Assembly: GCF_004005855.1 (NCBI RefSeq)
Contig: NZ_SACL01000002.1
Coordinates: forward strand, 124,001-188,000
Direction of reading: 5' to 3'
Length of the DNA: 64,000 nucleotides
Source of the DNA: Rhodovarius crocodyli
GTDB lineage: Bacteria; Pseudomonadota; Alphaproteobacteria; Acetobacterales; Acetobacteraceae
In this document: piece after piece, positions 49,903 through 58,899 of the stretch
How positions within the stretch are numbered: the stretch's first letter is position 1
Layout: every line of letters starts with the position of its first letter
Translations under genes and position numbers: made by a program
Notes under the pieces: generated by a model
The model's input: the letters and a program-made list of their open reading frames with translations, nothing else
What the model was told of the DNA's origin: nothing
Databases searched by the model: none

Positions 49903-52347
49903 GTGGCTCGTGTATATGCAGATGCCAGTACGGCACTCGATCTCGAGCGGGATCAGATCCTGCGGCAGGAAGCCATCCTGTTTTCCACCGGCTCACGCAG
50001 CGAGAGCTACGCGATGGGCACCTACGCCCTGGCCGGCGGTTCCACCCTCACGACCGAGTTGCGCGGCGTGGGCTTCACCTATGACAGCACCGGCAAGCTG
50101 ACGGGCGGCACCATCGTCGATGCCCGCATTCTGACGGCGGGCGGCGGCGTCGCCTTCATGGCGGACCAGCTGACGGTGCCCGCCGCCTCCTTCGGCACCG
50201 TGGGCAATGCCGCGCTGCTGGCGGGGGCGGACACCATCATCGGTTCCTCGATGGCGGACCGGCTGTTCGGCTATGGCGGCGACGACATCATGGTGGGCGG
50301 CGCCGGCAACGACCTGGTGCAGGGCGATGACGGCAATGACGTGCTGTCGGGCAATGACGGCGACGACACGCTGATCGGCGGCGCGGGCGCGGACCTGCTC
50401 TATGGCGATGCGGGCAACGACGTCCTCTCGGGCAATGGCGGCGACGACCGGCTGGAGGGCGGCGCGGGCAACGACACGCTCTATGGCGATGACGGCAACG
50501 ACACGCTGGTGGGGGGCCTCGGCAACGACATGCTGCTGGGCGGCGCCGGCGACGACATGATCTCCGGCAATGAGGGCGACGACATCGTCACCGCCGGTGC
50601 CGGCAACGACAAGGTCTGGGGGGACACCGGCAACGACGTCATCTCGGGCAATGAGGGCGATGACCGGCTGGAGGGCATGGCCGGGGACGACACGCTGTAT
50701 GGCGATGGCGGCAACGACATGCTGATCGGCGGCGCGGGCAACGACCGGGTCGAGGGCGGTGCCGGCAATGACGTGCTGTCGGGCAATGACGGCAACGACA
50801 TCATCGTGGGCGGCAGCGGCGACGACTACGGCTATGGCGATGCCGGCGACGACATCCTCTCGGGCAATGACGGCGCTGACCGACTGGTGGGCGGCGCCGG
50901 TGCCGACACGCTCTATGGCGACGACGGCAACGACATCCTGGTCGGGGACGGCGCGGGCGTCACGGGTGACGGCAACAACGACATCATCCATGGCGGCGCC
51001 GGCGAGGACCTGATCTCGGGCAATGTCGGCGACGACACGCTGTATGGCGAGGCCGACAACGACACCATCTACGGCGATGAAGGCAACGACGTCATCTATG
51101 GCGGCGACGGCGATGACACCCTGTTCGGTGGTGACGGCGACGACATCATCTATGGCGGCGCGGGTGCCAACTACCTGGATGGCGGTGCCGGCAACGACAC
51201 CTATGTGGTCGATGTCGTGCCCGGCCTGCCGCTGGAATTCCTCGACACCATCAACTTCAACCCGGTCGAGGACACGCTGATCCTCAACATCCCCGACCAG
51301 GAGAACAACACCCTCCAGCTCAGCGTCAGCCTGCAGGGGCTGGGCGTCTTCGCCGACCTGAACGGCGACGGCACCAATGACCTGGTGATCACCCTGCCCA
51401 TCCTGAGCCTGGTGGGCGGGACGGAGCTGCTGAACGGGCTGCTGGGGGAAAGCGGCCTCGTGAACCTCGGCGATGCGATGGCCGGCGTGACGGGCCTGCT
51501 GAGCGGCCTGCTGAACGGCGAGACGGGGGTGCTGGGCACGCTGCTCGGTTCCAACGGGCTGCTCGGCCAGTTGCTGGGGCCGGACAATGTGGTGACCGGG
51601 CTGCTGAACACGCTGGTCGGCCCCGACGGGCTGGTCGGCGGTGCGCTGGACGGGCTGATCGGCACCGATGGCCTGCTGGACGGGCTGCTGGGGGCGGGCG
51701 GGCTGCTCGACCTGAACTCCGCGCTCAACGGCGGCGGCGGCATGCTGAGCGGGTTGCTGGGCGAGGGCGGGCTGCTGGGCAGCGACCTGCTGGCGGGGCT
51801 GACGGGCAGCGACGGCCTGCTGGGCAGCATCCTGGGCGGCAACCTGCTGGATGGCGGCCTGCTGGACGGCGTGTTCGGCGAGAACGGCCTGCTGACCGGC
51901 CTGCTCGGCAGCACGCTGGGCGGCGATGGCGGCCTGCTGGGGGGTGACCTGCTGGGCGGCCTGCTCGGCACGGACGGGCTGGTGGGCGGCCTGCTGGGCG
52001 ACAACGGCCTGGTCGGCAACCTGCTGAACGGCCTGCTGGGCGACAACGGGCTGCTGGACGGGCTGCTGGGCGGCAATGGCGGGCTGCTGGACGGCCTGCT
52101 GGGCGGCAACGGAGACCTGCTGGACGGGCTGCTGGGCGATGGCGGCCTGTTGGGCGGCCTGCTCGGCGACGGCGGCCTGCTGAGCGGCCTGCTCGGCGAC
52201 AACGGCGCGCTGACCGACCTGCTGGGCGGGCTTCTGGGCGGTGACACGCTGGACGGCCTGCTGGGTGACGGCGGGCTGCTGGGTGGCCTGCTGGGCAATG
52301 ACGGGCTGCTGGGCGGCCTGCTGGGCGACCTCAACCTGTTCGGCTGA
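49903..52347 (+). CDS. RTX calcium-binding repeat protein with Leu-Gly decapeptide C-terminus
   Basis: 814-residue protein, starting at GTG seven bases after GGAGG. Residues 1-106 are a globular start (RVYADASTALDLERDQILRQ) without a Sec signal. About 33 nonapeptides of the GGxGNDxLx type fill 107-432, predicted to form a calcium beta-roll. Residues 436-505 are a beta-rich linker (VFADLNGDGTNDLVITL). Residues 508-814 are a low-complexity tract of LLxGLLGxxG decapeptides ending in DLNLFG. RTX proteins usually leave by type I secretion; no such transporter is in the window. The C-terminal tract is unlike known RTX signals. Confidence 0.9.
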   Translation: MARVYADASTALDLERDQILRQEAILFSTGSRSESYAMGTYALAGGSTLTTELRGVGFTYDSTGKLTGGTIVDARILTAGGGVAFMADQLTVPAASFGTVGNAALLAGADTIIGSSMADRLFGYGGDDIMVGGAGNDLVQGDDGNDVLSGNDGDDTLIGGAGADLLYGDAGNDVLSGNGGDDRLEGGAGNDTLYGDDGNDTLVGGLGNDMLLGGAGDDMISGNEGDDIVTAGAGNDKVWGDTGNDVISGNEGDDRLEGMAGDDTLYGDGGNDMLIGGAGNDRVEGGAGNDVLSGNDGNDIIVGGSGDDYGYGDAGDDILSGNDGADRLVGGAGADTLYGDDGNDILVGDGAGVTGDGNNDIIHGGAGEDLISGNVGDDTLYGEADNDTIYGDEGNDVIYGGDGDDTLFGGDGDDIIYGGAGANYLDGGAGNDTYVVDVVPGLPLEFLDTINFNPVEDTLILNIPDQENNTLQLSVSLQGLGVFADLNGDGTNDLVITLPILSLVGGTELLNGLLGESGLVNLGDAMAGVTGLLSGLLNGETGVLGTLLGSNGLLGQLLGPDNVVTGLLNTLVGPDGLVGGALDGLIGTDGLLDGLLGAGGLLDLNSALNGGGGMLSGLLGEGGLLGSDLLAGLTGSDGLLGSILGGNLLDGGLLDGVFGENGLLTGLLGSTLGGDGGLLGGDLLGGLLGTDGLVGGLLGDNGLVGNLLNGLLGDNGLLDGLLGGNGGLLDGLLGGNGDLLDGLLGDGGLLGGLLGDGGLLSGLLGDNGALTDLLGGLLGGDTLDGLLGDGGLLGGLLGNDGLLGGLLGDLNLFG

Positions 52348-52355
52348 GGCATTCG

Positions 52356-52390
52356 GAAGGGGAAGGCCCCGTGCCTTCCCCTTCTTCCTT
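52356..52390 (+). terminator. terminator after the RTX gene
   Basis: GAAGGGGAAGGC and GCCTTCCCCTTC form a perfect 12-bp stem with a CCCGT loop, followed by a pyrimidine-rich TTCC tract. It separates the RTX gene from the glycan operon. Confidence 0.75.
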
Positions 52391-52421
52391 CCCCCTCCCA
52401 CAACCGCACGGAGTATTTCCG

Positions 52422-53405
52422 GTGACTGCGATCAAGCCCATGTCGCCCCGGCCGCGTGTTGCCGTGGTGATCGTGACCCGGAACCGCCCCCAGGAACTCC
52501 GCCGCCTGCTGCTGCAGCTGGAGCACCAGTCCCTGCCGCCCTCTGACGTCATCGTGGTGGACAACGGCGACTGCCCGTTGACGGCGCGGCTGTGCATCGA
52601 TGCCGCCGTCCTGCACCTGCGCTCGGAGGCCAATCTGGGGGGCGCCGGCGGCTTCGCGCTGGGGTCGCTGATGGCGCTGGCGCGCGGGGCCGAATGGCTC
52701 TGGCTGTGGGACGATGACGGCTGGCCGCGAGAGGCCGATTGCCTGGCATGGCTGCTCGACCGGCAGCGCCAGGGCGGTGCGGCCATCGTCTCGCCCCTGG
52801 TGCTGGATGCCGAGAACGCGGCGCTCTGCGCCTTTCCCTTCCGCCTGGGCGGGCGGCGATTGCTGGCGCGGATGGATATCCAGCGCCGCCCCGTCATCCA
52901 GGGCCAGGTGCATCTGTTCAACGGCGCGCTGATGCCCGCCGCCACCTTCCACCGCTTCGGCATGCCCGACACCCGGCTGTTCATCCGGGGCGACGAGGTG
53001 GATTTCATGCTGCGCGTGATGCGCGGCGGCGGACGGGTCGAGACGCTGACCGGCGCCACCGCCTGCCATCCCTCCGGCATGAAGGAGGCAAAGCCGGTAC
53101 TGGGCGGGCTGCTGCTGGCCGCGGTTCCGCCCGATGAGCTGCGGCGCGGCATGATGTTCCGCAACCGCGCCCATGTTGCGCGGCTGCATCACCGCTGGGC
53201 GATGCTGGGCATCGATGTGCTGCGCTACGGCGCCTACTTCCTCGCGCGGCGGCAGCCCGACTGGGCAGGCTTCCGGCACTGGATCGCCTCGACCGGGCTT
53301 GGCCTGCGCGGGCGACTGGGCGGTCCCGCCGTTACGGCCGCCGCCGCGAACCCGCCGCCGGCGGCCGCTCCCGCCCTCAAGGCCACGGTCCATCACCATG
53401 CTTGA
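52422..53405 (+). CDS. GT2 glycosyltransferase, GlfT2/galactofuranosyltransferase-like
   Basis: 327-residue GT-A enzyme. VAVVIVTRNRPQELRRLLLQ starts the domain, SDVIVVDNGD follows, and WLWLWDDDGWP is the donor/metal DDD site. GGAGGFALG and FIRGDEVDFMLRV resemble GlfT-type galactofuranosyltransferases. The neighbouring UDP-galactopyranose mutase supports this. GTG at 52422 is chosen, 8 bp after a GGAG site. The Ala/Pro-rich tail is variable. Confidence 0.85.
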   Translation: MTAIKPMSPRPRVAVVIVTRNRPQELRRLLLQLEHQSLPPSDVIVVDNGDCPLTARLCIDAAVLHLRSEANLGGAGGFALGSLMALARGAEWLWLWDDDGWPREADCLAWLLDRQRQGGAAIVSPLVLDAENAALCAFPFRLGGRRLLARMDIQRRPVIQGQVHLFNGALMPAATFHRFGMPDTRLFIRGDEVDFMLRVMRGGGRVETLTGATACHPSGMKEAKPVLGGLLLAAVPPDELRRGMMFRNRAHVARLHHRWAMLGIDVLRYGAYFLARRQPDWAGFRHWIASTGLGLRGRLGGPAVTAAAANPPPAAAPALKATVHHHA

Positions 53406-54609
53406 CGCCGCTTCCTCCCTGGGGCTCGCCCCCTTGCCGACCCAGGCCGGGGCCCGCATCGCCGCGCGCTCGGCATCCTGGAACCGCGCGGGGCCGGAGC
53501 CTGTGCTGTCCGTGGTGGTGCCGGCCTTCCGCACGCGCCCCTGGCTGCGGGTGGCGCTGGACAGCCTGGTGCCCGCCATGCCCCAGCGGGTCGAGGTGAT
53601 CGTCGTGCATGACGGCGGCGATGACGGCGCGCTGGAACTGGCCTGCGGCTGGGTCACCGCCGCCCCCATGCGGGCGCTGGTGCTGGACCAGGCGAACCGG
53701 GGCCTGTCGGCCGCGCGCATGACCGGCGCGGCCCATGCCTCCGGGCGCTGCCTGGCTTTCCTCGACAGCGACGACATCGCGGATATCGCGGTGCTGCTGC
53801 GCATGGCCGCCGACATCCAGGAACGCGACTGCGACATCGTGCTCTGCCGCTCCGCCGTGCTGGACGGTGAGAGCCTGCAGGCCTGGCCCTTCTATGACGC
53901 CTGGCTGTGGGACCGCATCATGCAGGGGGCCGAGTTCCGCCGCGTGAACGTGACGCGGGAGCCCCGCCTGATGCGGCTGGAACCCAACGCCAACCCGCGG
54001 GTGATGCGGCGCTCCTTCTTCGAGGGCAAGGGCCTCGACTTCCCCGAGGGCCGCCTGTTCGAGGACATGCCCGCCCATGTCCGCGCCCTGCTGGCCACCC
54101 AGCGGATCGGGCTGCGCGGAGAGGTGGGCTACCTCTATCGTGTCAACCGTCCGGGCAAGATCACGGATGAACGCAGCGCGCGCCGGATGGACGCGCTGGT
54201 CACCTGCCGCATGGCCATGCAGGCCGCGCGCGATGCCCGCATCGAGGACCCGGCCGGGGCGGAGCTCGCCCTCGCGCTGCTGCGCATGCTGTTCTGGTGC
54301 GGGCAGAACATCACGGCCGGCCATCGCCGGCATTTCTTCACCGAGGCGGCGGCGCTGTTCGCGGCGATGCCGGCGGGCTGGCTCGATACCCCCGCGCCGT
54401 CGGGCGTGTCCCAGCGCGATGCGACATTGCTGGCGGCCTTCCGCCATGGCGATGCCGGGCTGCTGGAGGATTTCGCCACCCCTCGCCGGCCGCGCCTGAA
54501 GCCCGTGCTGCGCTTCCTGCTCGGCCGCCACGGCGCGCAGGGGCGCCGCCACGCGCGCGCCTGGCTCCGGCACCGGCTTTCCCCCCTGTTCCGCAGGAGC
54601 ACGCCATGA
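53398..54609 (+). CDS. GT2 glycosyltransferase
   Basis: 403-residue enzyme with GT-A core at about 38-250. LSVVVPAFRTRPWLRVALDS, VEVIVVHDGGDD, NRGLSAARMTGAAHA and the metal-binding AFLDSDD are all present, and FPEGRLFEDMPAHV may carry the base. The start ATG overlaps the previous stop by 8 bp. Sugar specificity is unknown; it is predicted to extend the exported glycan. Confidence 0.87.
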   Translation: MLDAASSLGLAPLPTQAGARIAARSASWNRAGPEPVLSVVVPAFRTRPWLRVALDSLVPAMPQRVEVIVVHDGGDDGALELACGWVTAAPMRALVLDQANRGLSAARMTGAAHASGRCLAFLDSDDIADIAVLLRMAADIQERDCDIVLCRSAVLDGESLQAWPFYDAWLWDRIMQGAEFRRVNVTREPRLMRLEPNANPRVMRRSFFEGKGLDFPEGRLFEDMPAHVRALLATQRIGLRGEVGYLYRVNRPGKITDERSARRMDALVTCRMAMQAARDARIEDPAGAELALALLRMLFWCGQNITAGHRRHFFTEAAALFAAMPAGWLDTPAPSGVSQRDATLLAAFRHGDAGLLEDFATPRRPRLKPVLRFLLGRHGAQGRRHARAWLRHRLSPLFRRSTP

Positions 54610-56126
54610 ACCCGCATCCGCAGCAGCTGCGCCGCGCGATCGCCGTCCTCCAGGGGCTGGGCGCCGACCCGCGCATGCTGGAGGACGATGCCTGGCGCAC
54701 AGGCCACGGCTATTACGGCGCGCTGGCCTGGCCGATGGCCGCCGACGGGCAGCCCACGGTGCTGCTGCTCGGCGCGCGGTCGGGGCTGGAGGCGCAGCTG
54801 CAGTTCATGCGCTGCGCCGAGACCCGGGTGATCGTGGTCGAGCCCTTCACCGGCCGAAACCCGGTGCTGTCCGGGCTGCGGCGCCTGTGGCCGAACCTGC
54901 AGGTGGTGTCCGATGTCGCGGCCGCGCGCGGCCTTCTGGCCGGCCGCGCGCCCGACCTGGTGCGGGTGGACGGCACGCGGCACACGCTGGATGAGCTGCG
55001 GGCGCTGCTGGAAGGCACGCGCTGCGGCCATCTGTGCGGCGTGTTCACCGATGCCTGGGCGGACCCCATCGCGCTGTACCGCCTCAGCCGGGACGAACTG
55101 GCGCGCAGTTTCTTCTGGCGCGACGACCAGCGCCGGCACAGCTTCGGCAGCGACCGCGGCCCGGCGGCGGTCGAGGTCTCCGTCGTCGTTCCCGCCTACA
55201 AGGTCTCGGCCTGGCTGGACGAATGCCTGGACAGCCTGGCGAGCCAGACGCTGGAGCGGCTGGAGGTGATCGTCGTCAATGACGGCTCCCCGGACGACAC
55301 CGGCGATGTGGCCGATGGCTGGGCCGCGCGCTTTCCGGGCCGCATCCAGGTCATCCACAAGCAGAACGGGGGCTGCGCCTCCGCCCGCAACGCGGGGCTC
55401 GCCGCCGCGCGCGGGGAGTTCGTGGGCTTCGCGGACGGCGATGACTGGGTGGACCCGGCGATGTTCGCCGAGTTGTACCGCGCGGCCATCCTGTCCGGCG
55501 CCGACGTCGCCCAGTGCGGCTATGCCGAGGCCTGGGCCGATGGCAGCTACACCAGCCATCGCGGCGCGCCCGAGGGCATCGGCGACTGGCCGCATGTGAC
55601 GGAGGACACCGTCGCCCTGCTGACGGAGCGCCCCACGATCTGGCGGCGCATCTACCGCCGGGACATGTTGGCGCAGAACGGTATCATCTTTCCCGACCAC
55701 GTCGCACGCTTCGACGACCTGCCCTTCCAGTTCGAGGCGCTGCTGCGCGCGCGTCGCGTCGCGATGGTGCCGGAGGCCTGGTATTTCTACCGCCAGGGCC
55801 GCCCCGGCCAGACCATCGGGGTGCGGGATGAGCGCCTGTACGTCCATTTCCCGATCTTCGACTGGATCTGGGAACGGGTGATGCCCTCGGCCACCGCCCG
55901 GGTGGAGGCGCAGTTCCAGCGGGTCGTGATGAACACCCATGCCTGGGCGATGGAGATGCTGCTGCCCGAGCATCGTGCCGGCTACCGGGCGCTGATGCGC
56001 GCGCAGATGGCCCGGCAGCGCCTGCATCTGGGGCGGCTGGACCTGCTCAGGCTCGGCCTGCGCGCCGGCAGGCTCGGCATCGTCGGCCCCTCGCTGGTCA
56101 CGAAGGGGCAGGCCGATGCCGCTTGA
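54606..56126 (+). CDS. GT2 glycosyltransferase with N-terminal Rossmann-like domain
   Basis: 506-residue protein. Residues 1-180 form an extra domain (TVLLLGARSGLEAQLQFMRC, RVIVVEPFTGRNPVL) resembling a nucleotide or SAM-binding fold, without clear catalytic residues. The GT-A domain starts near 196: VSVVVPAYKVSAWLDECLDS, VIVVNDGSPDDT, NGGCASARNAG, GFADGDDW. It is coupled by ATGA upstream and overlaps glf by 11 bp. A GT-modifying bifunctional enzyme is possible. Confidence 0.86.
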   Translation: MNPHPQQLRRAIAVLQGLGADPRMLEDDAWRTGHGYYGALAWPMAADGQPTVLLLGARSGLEAQLQFMRCAETRVIVVEPFTGRNPVLSGLRRLWPNLQVVSDVAAARGLLAGRAPDLVRVDGTRHTLDELRALLEGTRCGHLCGVFTDAWADPIALYRLSRDELARSFFWRDDQRRHSFGSDRGPAAVEVSVVVPAYKVSAWLDECLDSLASQTLERLEVIVVNDGSPDDTGDVADGWAARFPGRIQVIHKQNGGCASARNAGLAAARGEFVGFADGDDWVDPAMFAELYRAAILSGADVAQCGYAEAWADGSYTSHRGAPEGIGDWPHVTEDTVALLTERPTIWRRIYRRDMLAQNGIIFPDHVARFDDLPFQFEALLRARRVAMVPEAWYFYRQGRPGQTIGVRDERLYVHFPIFDWIWERVMPSATARVEAQFQRVVMNTHAWAMEMLLPEHRAGYRALMRAQMARQRLHLGRLDLLRLGLRAGRLGIVGPSLVTKGQADAA

Positions 56127-57294
56127 TGCCGCCAACCTCAATGCCCGCTTCTGCGTGGTGGGCGCGGGCTTCAGCGGGGCCATCATGGCGCGCGGCCTGG
56201 CAGAGGCGGGCATGCCCGTCCTCGTCATCGACGAGCGCGACCACGCCGCCGGCAACTGCCACACGGAGCGCGACGCGGCCACGGGCGTGATGGTCCATCG
56301 CTATGGCCCGCACATCTTCCACACCGGCAACCGGCGCGTGTGGGACTATGTGAACAGCCACGGCCGCATGCGCCCCTATGTGAACCGGGTGAAGGCCACA
56401 ACGGGCGGGGCGGTCTATTCGCTGCCGATCAACCTGCACACCATCAACCAGTTCTTCGGCCGCACCATGGGCCCGGCCGAGGCCCGCGCCTTCATCGCCG
56501 CCCAGGCCCGCGCCGACATCACCGACCCGCAAAGCTTCGAGGAACAGGCACTCAGCATGGTGGGCGAGAAGCTCTACCGCGCCTTCTTCCACGGCTATAC
56601 CCGCAAGCAATGGGGCTGCGAGCCCGCCGAACTGCCGGCCTCCATCCTCAAGCGCCTGCCGCTGCGCTTCAACTACGACGACAACTACTTCGCACACCCG
56701 TATCAGGGCATGCCCCAGGACGGATACAGCGCCATCGTCGCCTCCATCCTGGACCATCCGGGCATCGAGCTGCGGCTGGCCTGTTCCTTCGAGGATCTGG
56801 AGGAGGGCTTCCGCCACATCTTCTACACCGGCCCGATCGACCGCTATTTCCGGCACGAACAGGGGCATCTGCCCTATCGCAGCCTGCGCTTCGAACGGTT
56901 CGAGGCGCAGGGCGATTTCCAGGGCACGGCGGTGATGAACTACTGCGACGAGGCCGTGCCCCATACCCGCATCGCCGAGCACAGGCATTTCGCCCCCTGG
57001 GAGGCCGAGGGGCTGGAGCGCACGGTGTGCTTCCGCGAATACAGCCAGGCCTGCGGCAGGAACGACACGCCCTATTACCCCGTGCGCCTGCTGGCGGAAC
57101 GCCGCACCCTGTCGCGCTATGTGGAGCGTGCGGGGTCGGAGGCGGGGGTCTCCTTCCTCGGGCGGCTGGCCACCTATCGCTACATCGACATGGATGTCGC
57201 GATCCTGGAAGCGCTGGAGGCCGCCGACGCCACGGTGGCCGCGCTGCGCGAGGGCAGGGCACCCGCCGCCTTCCACACGGACCCGCTGGCATGA
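56116..57294 (+). CDS. glf: UDP-galactopyranose mutase
   Basis: 392-residue FAD enzyme converting UDP-galactopyranose to UDP-galactofuranose. FCVVGAGFSGAIMARGLAE and VLVIDERDHAAGNCHTERD bind FAD. HRYGPHIFHTGNRRVWDYV, FFHGYTRKQWGC and FYTGPIDRYF are signature segments with the conserved Arg and Tyr residues. It sits between glycosyltransferases and the ABC exporter, the expected place for a galactofuranose glycan cluster. Confidence 0.96.
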   Translation: MPLDAANLNARFCVVGAGFSGAIMARGLAEAGMPVLVIDERDHAAGNCHTERDAATGVMVHRYGPHIFHTGNRRVWDYVNSHGRMRPYVNRVKATTGGAVYSLPINLHTINQFFGRTMGPAEARAFIAAQARADITDPQSFEEQALSMVGEKLYRAFFHGYTRKQWGCEPAELPASILKRLPLRFNYDDNYFAHPYQGMPQDGYSAIVASILDHPGIELRLACSFEDLEEGFRHIFYTGPIDRYFRHEQGHLPYRSLRFERFEAQGDFQGTAVMNYCDEAVPHTRIAEHRHFAPWEAEGLERTVCFREYSQACGRNDTPYYPVRLLAERRTLSRYVERAGSEAGVSFLGRLATYRYIDMDVAILEALEAADATVAALREGRAPAAFHTDPLA

Positions 57295-58115
57295 GCGCCC
57301 CGGTCCGCCTGTTCGACGCCGCGGCCCCGCGCCGGCGTGCCGAGGCGATGGAGGATCTGGCGCAGGGCTTCCTGCGCTTCCGCCTGGCCTGGGCGCTGGC
57401 GCGCGGGGACATCATGCACAAGTTCCGCGGCTCGTTGCTCGGGCCCTTGTGGATGAGCGTGACCACGGCCGTGATGCTGGGGGCGCTGGGCTTTCTCTAC
57501 GCCCATCTGCTGCGGATGGAGGTGGCGGCATACCTGCCCTGGCTGGCCGTCAGCCTGATCCTGTGGAACCTGCTGGCACAGGGCATCACGGATGCCTGCG
57601 CCAGCCTGACGGCGGCCGAGGGGATCATCCGCCAGATGCCGCTGCCGCACAGCACCCAGGCGCTGCGCGTCGTGCTGCGCAGCGGGCTGGTGGCCGCGCA
57701 CAACCTGCCGCTGATCCTGGGCGTGTTCCTGGTCTTCGGCTTCAACCCGGGCTGGATGGCGCTGCTGGCCGCGCCCGGCCTGCTGCTGGCGGCGGTCAAC
57801 CTGTTCTGGCTGTCGCTGCTGCTGGGCATGCTCTGCGCGCGCTTCCGCGACGTGACGCAGATCGTGGCCGCCGTGCTGCAGCTGGCCTTCTTCGTCACGC
57901 CCGTGATCTGGCAGCCGTCCATGGTGGCCTGGATGCAGCCCTGGCTGCCGCTGAACCCGCTGTTCTGCCTGATCGAGCTGGTGCGGGAGCCCCTGATGGG
58001 ACAGGCGCCCGGCTGGGGCGTGCTGGCGGGCGCCGCCACCTTCACCCTGCTGATCTGGGCGCTGGGCCAGGCGGTGTTCACCCGCTTCCGCGCCCGCGTG
58101 GCCTTCTGGGTGTAG
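57291..58115 (+). CDS. ABC-2 type polysaccharide export permease (Wzm-like)
   Basis: 274-residue membrane protein with about six helices. LAWALARGDIMHKFRGSLLG followed by PLWMSVTTAVMLGALGFLY is the Wzm/TagG-type start. LCARFRDVTQIVAAVLQLAFFVTPVIW is the conserved loop and helix. The ATG overlaps the glf stop as ATGA. Together with the next gene it would export an undecaprenyl-linked glycan. Confidence 0.92.
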   Translation: MSAPVRLFDAAAPRRRAEAMEDLAQGFLRFRLAWALARGDIMHKFRGSLLGPLWMSVTTAVMLGALGFLYAHLLRMEVAAYLPWLAVSLILWNLLAQGITDACASLTAAEGIIRQMPLPHSTQALRVVLRSGLVAAHNLPLILGVFLVFGFNPGWMALLAAPGLLLAAVNLFWLSLLLGMLCARFRDVTQIVAAVLQLAFFVTPVIWQPSMVAWMQPWLPLNPLFCLIELVREPLMGQAPGWGVLAGAATFTLLIWALGQAVFTRFRARVAFWV

Positions 58116-58119
58116 CGCC

Positions 58120-58827
58120 ATGGCCGCCATTCATGCCGAGGGCCTGCGAGTCGAATTTCCCCTCTATCACCACAGCGCGCGCTCGCTGAAGAAAAGCCTG
58201 GTCGCGCGCAGCCAGGGCCGGGTGATGGTGCAGGCACTCCGGGGCCTGGGCTTCGAGATCGGGGGCGGTGAGCGGGTGGCGCTGGTGGGGCCCAACGGGT
58301 CCGGCAAATCCACCCTGCTGCGCACGCTGGCGGGCATCTACCAGCCCTGCGCCGGGCGGTTGAGGGTGGAGGGCGGGATCGGTTCCATGATCGACCCCAT
58401 GGCCGGCATGGACCAGTTCCTGACCGGGCGCGAGAACATCATGCTGCGGGGCCTCTACAAGGGCCTGTCGGACCGTGAGAGCCGCGCGGTGGTGGATCGG
58501 GTGGTGGCGTTCTCCGGGCTGGGGGAGGCGATAGACCTGCCGGTGCGCGGCTATTCCGCCGGCATGAACATCCGCCTGGCCTTCGCCATGGCCACCGAGA
58601 TGGCCCCCGACATCCTGCTGATGGATGAGTGGTTCCTGGCCGGCGACGAGGACTTCATGCGCCGCGCCGAAACCCGCCTGGCCGAGCTGGTGCGCGGGGC
58701 CGAGATCATGGTGCTGGCGACCCATGACATGGCCGTGGTGCGGCAGTGGTGCAACCGGGTGATCCGGCTGGAGCAGGGCGTTATCACCGCCGACACGCGC
58801 ATGCCGCTTCTGGTCGCGGCGGAGTAG
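58120..58827 (+). CDS. polysaccharide ABC exporter ATPase (Wzt-like)
   Basis: 235-residue ATPase. Walker A is GPNGSGKS at 57-64, the signature is RGYSAGMNIRLAFAMAT, and Walker B is ILLMDEWF. It lacks the C-terminal carbohydrate-binding domain of long Wzt proteins, so the exported chain may not need a capping signal. Last gene of the glycan operon; a 72-bp gap follows. Confidence 0.93.
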   Translation: MAAIHAEGLRVEFPLYHHSARSLKKSLVARSQGRVMVQALRGLGFEIGGGERVALVGPNGSGKSTLLRTLAGIYQPCAGRLRVEGGIGSMIDPMAGMDQFLTGRENIMLRGLYKGLSDRESRAVVDRVVAFSGLGEAIDLPVRGYSAGMNIRLAFAMATEMAPDILLMDEWFLAGDEDFMRRAETRLAELVRGAEIMVLATHDMAVVRQWCNRVIRLEQGVITADTRMPLLVAAE

Positions 58828-58899
58828 CCCGCGCCGATTTTGAGCAGGGGCGATCGGCTGGTATCATCGGCGACAATGATAAGCCGAGGAATCCAAGCG

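Noticed and set aside
50281..51200. Regular DNA repeats that could suggest a CRISPR array or satellite
   Set aside because: The period is 27 bp in frame with RTX nonapeptides; there are no unique spacers between identical repeats.
49993..52401. 802-codon open frame antisense to the RTX gene
   Set aside because: It mirrors the repeat structure of the RTX gene (runs of Gln-Ala-Ala-Val) and has no ribosome site or family features.
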